DNA from: Ciona savignyi
Taxonomy: Eukaryota > Chordata > Ascidiacea > Phlebobranchia > Cionidae
NCBI GenBank assembly: GCA_000149265.1
Contig: CH003301.1
Span: forward strand, 762,726 to 826,725
DNA: 64,000 bases
Direction: 5' to 3'
Position 1 is the first letter of the stretch, and every line of letters begins with the position of its first letter. This document shows positions 33,971 to 48,000 of the stretch, piece after piece. A model generated the notes under the pieces. That model was given only the letters and a program-made list of their open reading frames with translations, was not told where the DNA came from and made no database searches. The translations under genes and the position numbers were made by a program.

Positions 33971-35712
33971 ATCCTCAACGAATGTCCACGATTACTCCAC
34001 GTCTTCGATTTCTTGTGTGCGTCAATACTAAAAATAAAACAGGGTTTCTATAGTACTCCAGGTGTACATGGACGTCACTTCGTTATTATGCACTTTGTCG
34101 GGAAAAACATGTTTGCGAAGGTGTGATTAATCCTGCTTGACATCGCCAGTAGCCGCAATCTAAACACCAAACACACAAAAGGTCCGTTTCATTCTTGTTA
34201 GAGAGGTGTAAATTAATCGGGACATTATTAAATGCATGAAATGTGTTTGCTGGTTGCTCCATTACTACGAAAGAACAACCTGTCATGTTATGACATAAAC
34301 GCATTCCTAGCCGCTATAATGCATTAATATCCGATCAAATGAGGTAAAATCTCCACATCGAATTAAATCGCTTCAAATTTAAAATGCCACCCACCGAGTG
34401 ACCGACACTGACCGCTGTCTTGTGTGACTTCTTCTCACTTTATCTGCTTGAAAACCTTGGAAGCTTACTGATCGTAATGTAGCTTAAGAGTATCAACAAC
34501 AAATAATTAACTGGGTGATTGAAGGAAGAAAATTAGTACAGCTTAACAAAGTATTAACACTAATTAACATAAAATGCATTCAGAGTTTGTTATTAACATT
34601 AAACAATGACAAACCTCAAAGGGACATAATATCAATTTGAATTTTTATGCATTTTTATTGGTTTGCTTTGATTGTTGTCATTTTAATTTAAGTACCAACA
34701 ACAAGTTGGCTAAAAATACCGTTGACGAATTTGGGGCGTGATTTTGCAATCGTTAACGCACACGTCACGTAAAGTATTAGTACCAGTAAGGTGGAAGATG
34801 TTTCTTGGCCACCCGTATCAAAATATAAACGTCCTGCTTGTGTTTAATGACGAGACATCTCGTGACAAGGCTGGTGGCCACCTAGGCCCTGCACGGGCGA
34901 AAGCGTGTCCAAGCGCGGGTAATCCTCAAATTAACCTTTGAGCTGCTTCGGCCCAAGCTATTCAACCCTAAAGAAAATAAAACGGACTTTTGGAAAGCGG
35001 CAGCGAGTTCGGCTCGTTGAAACTGGTTACATTTCGCTTGAGACCCCGCATTCCGGCCCGTATTAACCTCTACCGTTTTGACGGACATCATTTAGTACAA
35101 GAAAGAATGCTAAAAGTTGTTTTAACTTGCACCTTTGGCAACCAAGTTCTGCCATTCAGGAGTAATTAGTTAATCAAAACACTTGTTGCCGTTCTTGTAA
35201 CCACCGATGAATGCTAAAAGAATAAACGATGCAAAATGTAACAGCAAGTGTCAAACTTGACAGGCGAAAACTATAGCTTTAAATTTGACAAAGATTTAAA
35301 AAGGTCAAACGATAGTGTATTGACAAACGCACCGGATTCTTCAAATAAATTGAACCAAGCTGCCTTTTATAAAAATAATATTAAACTTAACATAAAAGTA
35401 AAACACGAATAACTGTATAGTTGTTGAGACCTTATAAATCACAATAAAGTTAACAGCGAACTCGTTTCTTCATCTTCACTGCTTGGTTGCACTCATGAAA
35501 AACTCATGAAAAAAGTATTTTAAGTTGATGTTCGGGATTTTGACACATTGGACTTTAAAGGTCATCTTGCAATGAACCGTGATGTGTTGATTGAAGAAAA
35601 ACCTAATTATTTTGATAAACTTGTGTGGTGTGGTATAGATCCTAAAAAAATTAAAAACTACAATACGGTTTATACTTTAAAAAAATTAAACAGCTCAACT
35701 ACAATTTACATT
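33971..35712. other. 1.7-kb stretch without a recognised gene
   Basis: Reading frames here are short and without family resemblance. I see no splice-consistent exon pair and no repeat that I can name. Confidence 0.5.
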
Positions 35713-36146
35713 ACCTACAGCAGTGGTTCTTAAACTTTTTAGTGTTGGGACCCACTATTAATTACCACAATTTATGGCGACCCACTTAACTTTTTATATA
35801 GTTGTTGTTGGTTTTTAGGTTACGCTATCGTTGCAAAGGAACACACCTCTGGAATTAGGTATCCCAGGCAAATATTTTACGCTCACGCGGACACGGTGAA
35901 ATAAGCGAAAAATTTGCTTATACTTTAATGGAAAGAATAGCATAGGATCCGCCGTAATTATCGGCCGTAATTGTCATTTTTGACTGTGTGATGCCACAAT
36001 TATGATAATTTCCCTTGATTTTTGTATTTAGGAAATAGTCAGTATAGTTAATCAGAGCTTTCTATAACTTTTTACGACCCACCAAGATTCCTTTCGCGAC
36101 CCACCGGTGGGTCGCGACCCATAGTTTGAGAAACGCTGACCTACAG
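35713..36146. mobile_element. hAT-like MITE with 8-bp target duplication
   Basis: The element (35721-36138, 418 bp) starts CAGTGGTTCTTAAACTTTTT and ends AGTTTGAGAAACGCTG, imperfect inverted ends of hAT type. It is flanked by a perfect 8-bp direct repeat, ACCTACAG (35713-35720 and 36139-36146). Subterminal GACCCACC/GGGTCGCGACCC blocks are inverted as well. There is no transposase, so it is non-autonomous. Confidence 0.88.
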
Positions 36147-38997
36147 CGTTTGTAGATATTTAGCAACGGTGGAAAGATATTTTATTAATATGGGGTTTAA
36201 TAAAAGGTGGATTGCTATACGGAGTGTTATAGTCATTATAGAAGAATCAAATTTCAGTATGATTGATCATAGCTGGATTTTCTTTCTTTTCTATGTCGCT
36301 ACCTTTATTACAGTCAATTTCGTTAATTTTTCAGCATTGGTGGAAATTATCTCCCATCTCCTGTTTTATAATGGTAGAATATATAGCTCAGAGAAAAGAA
36401 ATTTTAGTAATGAAAGTAGACCGCAGTTGTGCAATTTGTAGAATTCTGCGGAACGGAAATATTTACCGAGAAACCTGATGAGGCTGGAGAACTGGCACAA
36501 AGATTTGAAATTCCCTTGTTCTTTTACCTCTTCTAGTGCATGGCATTTTGGTCACTTGAGTGCGAGGGTTAATTGCTTATCGGGTTTTGTTTGTTTGTTG
36601 GTCTCATGGACGAAGGTTGAAATGACGATGTATCAATATCAGTCTATACTTCCTACCATGGAAGTGCGCATACAATTACTCCCCTGCTCTTAATGCTCCA
36701 TTACAACTTTCCGCATTCCAAACCGATGAATGTGGTAAAATAATCTTAAACGGGATCAGTATTTTCTAGTCATCACTTAAAAATCTTACAAATGACAAAG
36801 GTTTATAAATTAAATAAAAATTGTAAAAATATTTTAACCGAAAGTATGTGCTGGCAAAAGAAAAATCATGTGGCTTAGAAGTCTGCAAAAATAGTTCTAT
36901 TATCAAATCATCTCAGTTGCTTAATATTTTTTCCTGCAATTTGGTGTCTGATTTTGTTTTAATATTGCACAAATGCAAATTTCGGCATGGAGAATCTACG
37001 CTCAAGATGTAATGACAGATGGGAACAGTCGAGTGTGCTGTACGGTTTCCTGCTTTTTTCAATACATTTCTTTTGAACCATATCCTTTCAAGCTTATGGC
37101 AAACTTACGTCAAAAATAATCATTATACCCAAAACTCGAGCTGCGTTGCTGCAGCGTAACCAATGTTTCGCGGGTTGAATCCGCTGTCATTATGAGTCCA
37201 ACAAACAAACCGTTTTAAACAACTGCAAACATCAGTTAGAGGTTTACTTAATATTCGCCAACCTTATAAGGTTATAGGTGGTGCTTTCTTCTCTTATATC
37301 ACATGGTAAGTTAATTTCAAGTGGACATGCGACACCCGGCTGGCTAAACAGGACACCCGTACTCACAGGGAGGAAAATCAGTCGACCCGACAGTCCCAAC
37401 ATTTTCAATTGTTTTAGACCGTTTCATGTCAAGATGACAGGTTGAGCAATTGTACTGTAAACAATCTTACTAAAGGATGCTCAAAATAGAAGAAGCAAGG
37501 TCAAACCACTACTTTTGCCTCATGCGTTCATTTACTTAAACCTGAAATAAAACAAATATAGTCAGGGGCTCAATACGAATAGTCAATTTACTATAAAACA
37601 CTTCATTAAAGGATAATTGATTAATCATAGTAAGAGGTTCGTAAAATTCCGCCACGCTTTTAAATAATAGTCCAAACTATTTTACGATTAAACTTGACAA
37701 ACAGGACTTGCCACCGATAGTCGCACGTGGTTTATATACTTTACTCAGCGGTGTTTGATGTAGTTTAATTAAACACCTGTTTGTAAAACCTCATGCCTTT
37801 TATTACTGACTGTGGGTATAAATGCTGTCTGGCGAACCACGTCAGGTGTTGAAATTCGAGCAATGTCAGGTTGCTATGGCATGGTTATTCGACAATTACA
37901 TGGTCGTGAAAACACAGCTAGCGCGATGTTTAACGGTCATATTTGTAGCCGCGTCAAAAGTAGATTATTAACGCACTGTGAAAATAAATATTGGCCACGG
38001 TTTATAATAAAACTGTTTGTGCAATGTGCATATTTTATCCACACAAAGGACTTCGAAAACTCGACCCGCAAATTCTTCGTTGTCCGCAAGAGAGAACTGC
38101 CGTTAATTCATAGATTGGATTTTTGAAAAAATCTTTGAATGAATCTTTATAATAATACGAAAATACACACCGTAAAATATTATGTAAAACGTATATTTAA
38201 ATTAAAACGCTTAAACGGAACTATGGGAACCCAGGATCATAATACCTTGAAATCCGCCGGCAACTTAGCTGGAGTTAATTAGTATGGATTGTTTAATTAG
38301 AGGAAGGTGTGGGTTACAAACGGAGCAAGGAAGATGAGAGAGCAGTAGGGTCAAGACTTGCGGAATTTCAACAATTCTGATTGCTTAACCACGATCTGGC
38401 AAAGATGACAATAGCTTGCAAAAGCTTTCAAAGTGTGGATCAACGATTCAATATAAACAAGGATTTATAATTTTGAAATTTAAATATTTTCAAATTTGTT
38501 GATAAGACATATTAGGTTAGGCCTAGTTTGTGAGTAATATCCGCTAAACTATTCTATCTTTCTTTGGTCAGCTCAGCATCACTTGGCCCATCGGGTTTGA
38601 AGCGTATTTCATTACAAAGCACCATGGATTTTCACGTCGGCTCTTTTCATTGGAACTAAGCCGTGAACAAGGTGGATGCTAAGGATGCACTCCTGCGTCA
38701 ATCACACGCAGATTTTTTTCCGAAAGTTGCCATTCCTAAGCGACGGCAGCACGGGTAATGCGAGTAAGTAACCGGGGGTGAGATACCAGACCGAAAATAA
38801 GGTGGCAAATATGAATTAAAAAATCAAATCCCAGATTGTTGAGATTAAAAACTCAAGCAACGAAATGCGCTTTAATAGAAGTTGCCCAAGCCAATAAATA
38901 AGTATTAAAAACGTTGTTTTTGATTTAAAATGCAAGCTCTCTGTAAAATCTTAGTAAGTTACAGTTGCAATGGCCTAAAATCTCGGTAAGGCTAAAG

Positions 38998-39037
38998 TGT
39001 CGCAATTGCTCTTAATACTGTCGCAATTGCCCTTAAT
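38998..39037. repeat. 21-bp tandem duplication
   Basis: TGTCGCAATTGCTCTTAAT is repeated after a 2-bp gap as TGTCGCAATTGCCCTTAAT, two copies with one difference. It has no known role. Confidence 0.6.
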
Positions 39038-42000
39038 CCTTATAAAAGACCATTTGGCCGTTTTACAAGCAAATCTATTTTTAATGGGCAATTGTGTTTT
39101 AGCTGTGCTCACAAAGCGTGTGATTTACAATCTGCATAAACACGTGGTATTTTCCTCTTGTGGACGTCCTTACCACACTGGGGTTAAGATTTACGACGAC
39201 TGTTTGCTTAAATAACCTCGTATAATCACCATAAATCAAGTTAAATTTTCACCAATCCTGGACATTCTTGCCCTCAATCATTATTAACATAGGAAATGTG
39301 GTGACCTATAAATTAGTACAAGCACAAGTGGTTTTACAGCCATGATTATGCATTTTATCTTGCGATAATATACAACCATTAGCTTTTATAGTGAGTTACA
39401 TTCACTAAAATAAGTCACATATTATAGCGACTGTTAATGTAAATATAGATAATGTTTCATGTATATTTCGCAAATGGCGGTGTTTCCGAGTGCTACTGTA
39501 CTTAATAAGGGACTATACAACAACTACATAGAAATCCACTGTGGAAGTAAGTTCCGTAGACCTATATAGGCTTGCAGTTCGGTATAACCTCGCAGTGAAC
39601 CATTGATTTTTAGCCTTCCACTAAGCGGATTATATTGTAAGCCAGGATTAAACCGACATGTAAATCGAAATTACCGGCTGAAGTGGACTGGATGCGAAAA
39701 TGCTCTTAAATAACAACTGATATCTTGACGACATACATAAGTTTTGTACGTTACCCTTTGAAAAATAAAAATCTTATTTTGTCAGCCTATAGATAAAATA
39801 CAAAAACTGTACATAATGGTGTGTATGTAAATTAGTTCCTTTTGTTTGACAAAGAATTTTAACAAATCAATAAATATGGCTGTCCTATAATGCATAAAAA
39901 TAGTGTATGACGAAGTCCAAAGGTTTTCCAGTAAAACTCATACAACTTACTTCAAAGATTTTGTTTCCAAAAAGTCATGGTTTAGCTATTGATCAACATA
40001 TTGTTCGTTTCAAATTTACTTTTATACGTTGACGTAATCGTCTGACATTAAAGTCGTCTAAATTGGTAGAACAAGTATTGTCTGGTCCATGTGCAAATAA
40101 AGGACAAGAGAATTCCGTTTTGAGGATTATTTACCTTAAACATGAATTGAAAACTTGACAATAGGGTGACAAATCCCTTGTCATCTTATAGAAAAATAGG
40201 TTTTGCATTTTGGCTTACTCACCATGCATTCAATAGAAACCCTTTTAAAAGATGTGAACTTTCTAAAAATAAAAATTTATTTACACAGCTCAAATGCAAA
40301 AATGGTATGTGATTTAGTCGTAGAGGGTTGTTTAGAAAACACTAGATAATTTAGCCAAACTAAATAGTTTCATCGGTTATACATGCAGGACCCCCGTGTG
40401 AGTTATGCAGTGAATAAAACAAACAGGGCCGAAGCAGAACGAAAAACTTTCCCCGAAACATGTATTCACGTATTCCGGACCTTTATGTGTGCTTAGTACA
40501 TACATTTATGACCTACGTCAAACTACATATTATGACGTTTTATACTTCATGGTAAAATCGTTAGAGGAGGCAGAACAAATCTTATTTTTTTTAAAGCATA
40601 CACTACCCGTTTCACTAAAATGGACAGTGCAAACATGCAATAGCAACAAACGTTTTTCTCCTTTCCGAGATTTTAAAGTATGAAAATTAATTGTTTTCGA
40701 GTAACAACTTCTAGAAATTTTATTTTTATTTCACCGACCAATTTTCATCTGAAATATTCATCGTACTTTTTTTCCCAATGTTGACTTGCACCCCGTATGT
40801 AAGTATCCGATTCTGTACAAAATTCAACTGGTAAGTAATTTTTAGGTGGCAGACCGGCGTATATATTTCATCTCGGAAATAAACATTGTATAAAATAAAA
40901 CACCCCCAATTTTCGAATTAAGAACTTGATGTGGTAAAGATATAGCCCCCCCCCCCTCACGCATCTGAATTTTGCTACTGGCGATTGACCTCGTTTGGAA
41001 GGTGGCACGAAATCAAGTTTCCTCAGTTTCCCTTCATTTTGCTTAAGACTCGACAAATTGCTGCTTAATATTTGTGTTAATGATTACGCGCAATGGAGCG
41101 AAATAATAATCGACTTTCAATAGTTCCGAGTGGGTGCGGTTTCGGGCCAACAGCGGGATAAAGCGATAACAACTTGCTAACCACTCCACCCCGTCACCGC
41201 TCTGTTGTTATATAAGACGATAAACGATGGAAGCTTCCTTTGATTTATTTTCGGCTACTGGGAAAGCTACAGCTGTTTGAACAAGAGAAAAGCGTAGAAA
41301 CTAAAAAGTGAACTCACTTTCCGATCAATCTTCGGAGGGAAGGCAGGTCTGCAAATGATTTGTTTGGACCGCATAGCGCGGCATCGTTTGCGACATTCTT
41401 GCTCGGTCTAATTTCCGCATTTGATGGGTCATTATAGATTCAATCTATGCAAGTAGCGCTGCGATGCTTTGCTGCAAAACGCGGGTAGGTTTAGGAGGTA
41501 ATGCCTGGATCGACGTCAACAAATCCGCATACAAAATCACCTCAACACACCCTCGCACCTCCCCTGCATAAATTTAACCCATTTAAGGCGTTCGGGCGAA
41601 AGTTGGTTATCCGCCCGAGTCTTAAAATAGCTCAAGCTACTTGAACTTTGCTAGGGAACATTATACCACAGCAGGGTCGAACGGTTCGCCGAATGCGATA
41701 CCTGGAGGCAACTGGAAGAAAACAATATTTTCCCGAGCTCAAGGTAATATTTTGCAATATTGTTAGAAATCGATCGTTGAAGTATTACTATACGAACCGC
41801 CGTTTTAACTAACTAAAGGTTAGGGGCGTAAAATCGCCTAGGTGGTGTGACTAATGATCACGTGATGTCCAGTAAAATAATGACGTAATCTTTATCATTT
41901 GTATGGCGACTGGTAAAACCTTGCGTGCGATCGTAATACAGTCGCGAAAGAATTCCGCCGGATTACCGGCAACCAGAGCTGATAAAATATGCGAATGACA

Positions 42001-45000
42001 CGCGCAGTGGAATAATGACACAATCAATGACAGCGGGATGTGCATACAATTAAATTAGCATTCCGATGTGTCTCTTTGATGTTAGTGTCTCTGAGACGGT
42101 TCCTTTTGAACTTTTCCGTATAAAAGCCATTAATTCAAGAATTGAAGGTTATATTTGCTTTACTTCGCAAACGTGAAATCGTCGGCGCTTTGAATGTCAA
42201 ATAAGTATTCAATATTGTTTTCAATTGCTTTCTACCTTGCTATAATATTATAGTTTCGCCGTGGTGTCAATTTATAATTTTAAGGCTTGACGATGTGGTT
42301 TTTGGTACATAATTAGAAAATAAATACCATTGTTGTATAGAAGTAAAATGAATGTAGTCATAAAATGGGAAAAAGTGATTCACGGGGATTTTGAGCATTG
42401 CTGCAGGTATTTGGCAGGAGTTTCGTGGCATGCATATATAATGCATCTTTATTGAGTAACTAATCCCTAAACAAATTACGGCAGAGCTCCGTAAATACAA
42501 ATTCCACACAAACTTAATTCCATTTTATCTTCCAACCATCCATGGCCGTAGAACGACCGAGGTTTGTTTGTGTATGTGACGTGCTTGGCTTTTACGTTTA
42601 GGTTAAAGTACCAACCCGCAAGAACACTGCACAGCTATGAGATATTTACAGCTTTCAGTCGTTCGCGTTTTTGTTCGCCGCGGCTAAGCAAAAATGCTGA
42701 CCTAAAAAATCTATTTATGATGCCGCGTTTGAATACAAAATGTGCACAGTATATGCATTACACGATCAAGTGATAACATTCTGTTGAGATTGTTTAGAGT
42801 TTAGGCATTGGCGGATTTCACGCACATTAAGCAGTCCACGGCGGTGGGGTTATTTGCTGACAGAAATGCATCCGCTAAAAAGATAGGAAAAATGTTAATT
42901 ACAATTTGATGAGCATGCCTTTCCTGTCACATAGAGTAATAAACTTCATGGCAAGGTTGTATATCCGAGGAAAATAAGGGCCCGGAGGCATAAGGTGCTG
43001 GCACTTTGATCGACATGCACTTTGCACAATGCGATCTTTGTCCCAAACTCGTGTTCCTATTGCGCGATGCCAAGTAAGGTGTAATATAAAATGCAAATGT
43101 CCGAAACAGACATACATTCGCCATGCACATGACGATTCGTATCGACAGGCTTTATGATATGTTAACTTTTAAATATTTCTGCCAAGAAAACATTGTTATA
43201 TTAATGTTACACCTTTTAAATTGCTTCGTTTTTATAGTGGCATATAATCATGTAGATCTAAGGCGTCAGTCTTTTGCAGGCATCGATCGCAGCAATCTAA
43301 GATTTAATTTGATCGTGCTTGCAAGGTTCTGCGGCAATTTCCACATCATTTTAAGAAGCATGGGATCAGTATTTTACATGTTCAAGAGTAATTTTTACAA
43401 ATAAAAATTAAGACAGCAATAAAGGAGCATTGGCAACAAATATATATATTTAACTATAAAAATCTTGCCATATAAGTGATATCGTTCTGATCACACATTA
43501 ATTCAACCTGATCGCAATGTTCTGCATTAGGATGTTGTAATCTTGTTTGTGGTATATCGATTAAACTTATAATGAAAATACGTGACTTTGTTCCTCGTCA
43601 CGATTCTTAGTTTAATTTGGACGCGACGTCGCGTTTCGGCACTTGTGCATGAGTGCCGAGACTGCCTACGCTACCTCAGCAGTCAGGTAATAAACATTAA
43701 TTGACCACGAGTAGATGAATATACGTCAACGGATGCTGCCTTAAAATAGTATGTTTGCATTTGGCCTATTAAGTACTGTATTGTCGTCCACCGATTGTTT
43801 TTGTTCTTACATGTCGCGTTGTGTACAAATTATAATATTTTATCAAATCTAAACATATTTCTCTTACATTCCGTTCGTATTCTGAGCAATAATGTCACAT
43901 TCGGGTTTGCAGAAATCGGCGGTGGCCTTATGTTGTGTGATGCAAACACTAAATTGAAATTTAATAAAACGGTTGCATCGGAATTATGGTCAATTTAACA
44001 TCGAGCGGCGCCAGCTCGTACGTCTTGGCGTTAGATGCCAATTAGATCTTTAAGTGCCGCTTAATACTCACGGCAGTCACCAAACGAGGTCCACCGATCT
44101 ATAAGTGCCTGCCGATTACCAGTCAAAATACGACGGCGGCAGTGTTAAGCACTTCACTGTATAGTGGTCTTGAACTTATGCCAATCCACACATGTTCACG
44201 TACTATGCTGATGTTAACACCACACGAGCAATCGAAACCACCGACTTCGAAAAGCATGTTGCGTTAACTCAGTTTCGGACCGTGTTTGTGAACACGATAA
44301 GAGCAAATACTGGGTTAAAATCCGTTGCTTGCCAACGAAGACAAAGATCTAAATATAGTCGCACTATTAAAAAGTTTCCAAAGACCTTTAACGGCGAGCA
44401 GGTCGTTGCAGTTTCGGATACAAAGGACTGGATAACATTAATCCAACTATCAAGTTTTCTTGAGAAAAAAAATCCCTTCACTAATGCTATGTTATAAGTT
44501 ATATTACTACCGCGACATTTGGAGATCAACGGCGATAACTCTTGCTGTCAGTTTTTTCAAGATTATCTGACAAGGACTTTGCGTTACACGTTTTAGTCAT
44601 TAGTCCTCGACCAATAAACAAACAACCAAGATTTTTTTACCTAACTACAATGCGTGTTCAAAAGAGCCATGGTCTATTCATCATTATGTTAACAATCTTT
44701 GTTATTGTTTATCACGTGACCAGGTACAGTCATCGGAATGGCTAATGGGTGCATCTTTCACTTTGTTAGTTGTTTTAAATAAATAAAACATAAAAAAACA
44801 TATTAAGCTAAATATTTGAATGGATTAAAAAATATGTTAGCGCAAATCATATTTTGTTCCATTTGGTACTTCATGCAATATATGACACTTGCTGTCGTGG
44901 ATATGACCTGCTGCTTTCTGTATACAATGTCCATCTAAAGTAATAGGAAGCTGTCCATCATTTGGCTATCGTGTTTAACATACTTTCCGGTCATTTGAAG

Positions 45001-48000
45001 AAAGATAAAACCATATAAATATTTCTGAGACTTCATCGGTTTTAAAGATCTATTTCATCGACCACAATGAAAATATAGTTCGAAGGGAGGCGGTAGGCGC
45101 CAAAACCCGTAATGCGATTTTGGTGAGCAATCTTCGATATGCGATCGGGGGAGACCGCAAAATGATTTCGTTTGCCGATGGTTTATTATTCTAGTGTGCC
45201 AACAACGGGATTATGAAGAAGCACTATCGCGTCTTTTCTGGTGCATTCTGGAGTCCAAATAGCAACCATCGATTGAGTAACTCTCTTTTACCCGCTAAGA
45301 GCGGTAAATTAGCTAAATGTCATTAAAAATCCACGCCTCAAAAAGAAAGGTTTGTTTATCTGCTTTCGTTCTAATAGGAAGCGACCGAGGTCACATTTGA
45401 AGTTTAATGTATCTGCTGCTTACATAATATAAAATAATGTACCTGTATATACTGAGAATTACATAGGTAAATGACTTTGTTTTGGCTTCTATCCAATTCT
45501 ACAAATGAAACCAGATCTCACTTTTCCTGCAATAATCGGATATATTTTTGTCGCGCACTATTTTTGGTTCATGTTCGTGCCACGGGCTCATCTAGTTCAT
45601 AGAATGTCGCTATACATGGCATGAATCCTTGACATAAAACTATCAATTTTCGGGCTCGCATTTCTTACAGTAAACCCGACCCTATCTTGGTCCCTATTTT
45701 TGGACGATTTAGTTATGTCAGATTCAATAGATCTGTGGTAGTAATAGCACACTTTTCACAAATACTAAACTATTTCTAGTGGGGTGATTTGCAGTTCGAT
45801 ATATTTAACTTTTTGGCGTTAACAAGCAGAAAAATGTTACATTTTCGGAAATTTGTAATGTTATTTATTTCTAGGCTTATGCCGAGCTTAACATATATTT
45901 AATTGTGTTGCAATTTTTATGAGTTATCCATATATATAGCCTACATTTACAACCATGAGTAAATTTTAAAAATATCTTTCCCGCAAAAGTAAACGAAGCC
46001 AGTTATCGGGAAAACTTTAATGTTTTCTGCACGTTAAATGATTAATAAATTCACAAAAAAAATTGTAGCCTTCCACACAGGTTAAAAAGTTTCTATTTTG
46101 AGAATGATATCTTAAATAAGATGGTGGTTGTGTGCGTAAAACCTTTCAAGATAATGTCGCAGTGCTAATATGGAGATCGAGACATATCACGGTAAACCGT
46201 GGACGTCAGTTGACTGACAGTTTAAGCTTAATCAGATCCAGTGGTATCAGGTGCACTTGGAAGCATATTCCGGTCGAACAATGTTTCCCTGTGTTGGTCT
46301 TTATCTACAATCTCGGCCGACCACGTATAGTACATGTTCGGATCTTCTCGATTTACGTTTGTTGTGTGTTAAATAACGAACGTGAGATTTATAACCGCAT
46401 AATTGTTTATACAACATTTATTTTATTGGATCTTGGCACGCTTGGTAAGTTTGAACCCAGGCTGCACAGATTTTAACTGTTACATATCAAGATAACCTTA
46501 ATTGTGAACGTCAAGGCACCTTGTGTATACATACGCATTTTGATTGGTTGACTGAATGGAGCCATACCGGAAAGGAAGTATGATATTCGGCATACAAACA
46601 AACACACTTGGCGTCAAATTGACACTAATAGACGTTTGTGTAGATATGATGTTCCGACAGTGGAAAAAGCATTATCTTTATAAGAGATCAGAGATAGGTG
46701 GAATGTATGGTGTCTTTAATGCTGTGAGTCACATCCGCTATACCCGTTTGAACACCCTTGCCAAGTTTGACAGCCAGCGATCGATTGAAGACAATCAAAA
46801 GGGTTTGGTCGTTAAGAACGCTATCGCCCAATGCCATGAACAAATTCAAGAATAAACTAGATACAGCTTAACAAACAAACATTTTACCTTTTACATTAAT
46901 CGGTTTTGGGTGTTTTGATTGTGTATGAAGATTTGATAGCCGTTGATTAATTTTGCGTTTTTATAGTTTAGTAACACTTGAATTGATAAGTGGCTTTTGA
47001 GGAAGCTTGAAGGGAGGGGTTTATGGGAATGAATTGCGACTGGTCGCCTAATCTTTCAATTAAACCCTCTTCATCCGCCCTTTTTATTAAATACCTATTG
47101 GAAAATTACACCGCTTGGTCTTTCTAGGAAAACGCACTTAGGCAAATGATTCTGATTGTACTTGCGACCGAATGCTAAAAACTCGATCCGACTTCGTTGC
47201 GTAATTTCTGTAACGTAGATTATCATGTGTTGGTTAAAGTCTTATCAGATATGTCATGCACGCATATAGGAAAAATTGCCACAGAAAGCTTCTAAGATAT
47301 TAATCGTGACAGCGTTTTCGAATTGGTCTCCCTTGTAATTCTGAACAAAGCGCAACTATAAATTACGTTAAACAAGAAGAGCGTTTGACAATAAACAATC
47401 ACCAAGTTAACGGTAGCGACATTCACACGGGTGTCCACTATCAATGAAGCGTCGAATTGTCCAGTGAACAAGAAGAGTCTCAATAAACTTTTGTTCTTTA
47501 CCTGGTATTGGGTGATTTTGGTAGTTAAAAAGCAGATCATTCTCGATACGTTGGAACATCACCGAGCTATATATAAACGCTTTATCTTTCTTACTAAAGG
47601 TTGTATTGATTTAACTGGCGGAAGCATTTTGTTTAACATCTTCTGTATGTATTTAGACAATAAGTGATTTAATGTTCGTGGCCACAGGAAAGACGTTTTG
47701 CTATGTAAATACTTATAGTACTCTAAAACAAGGCATTGCGCTGATACAGCGACGGCTGTTAGTCGGTTATACGTCGTTACTGGGTGAAATACGCGTTGAG
47801 AAGTCAACGACTTTAGAACTTAAAACCAACATCCGAGTCTATTATGAGCAGCGTCACATAGGAGTCGCCAAATCCGCTACTCGCTTTAGAACGATCAATG
47901 GCTTGCTAAGCAAACACTCGTGTCGTATTTTCGGCAACTTTCGTCCAAGTCTACGATCGCCTTTGTTGCGTTAGAGCCGAGGACTCGAAGCGAACGTTTT

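Noticed and set aside
40940..40960. C-run as a regulatory or structural element
   Set aside because: A simple homopolymer without supporting context.
41100..41220. Possible reverse tRNA-derived SINE (minus-strand GGGGTGGAGTGGTTAGC)
   Set aside because: It has one A-box-like match with a poor B box and no shared body with the other families; too weak to list.
46132..46855. Two adjacent plus-strand open frames of 114 and 99 codons
   Set aside because: The first lacks a good ATG context, neither resembles a family, and no matching splice sites join them.
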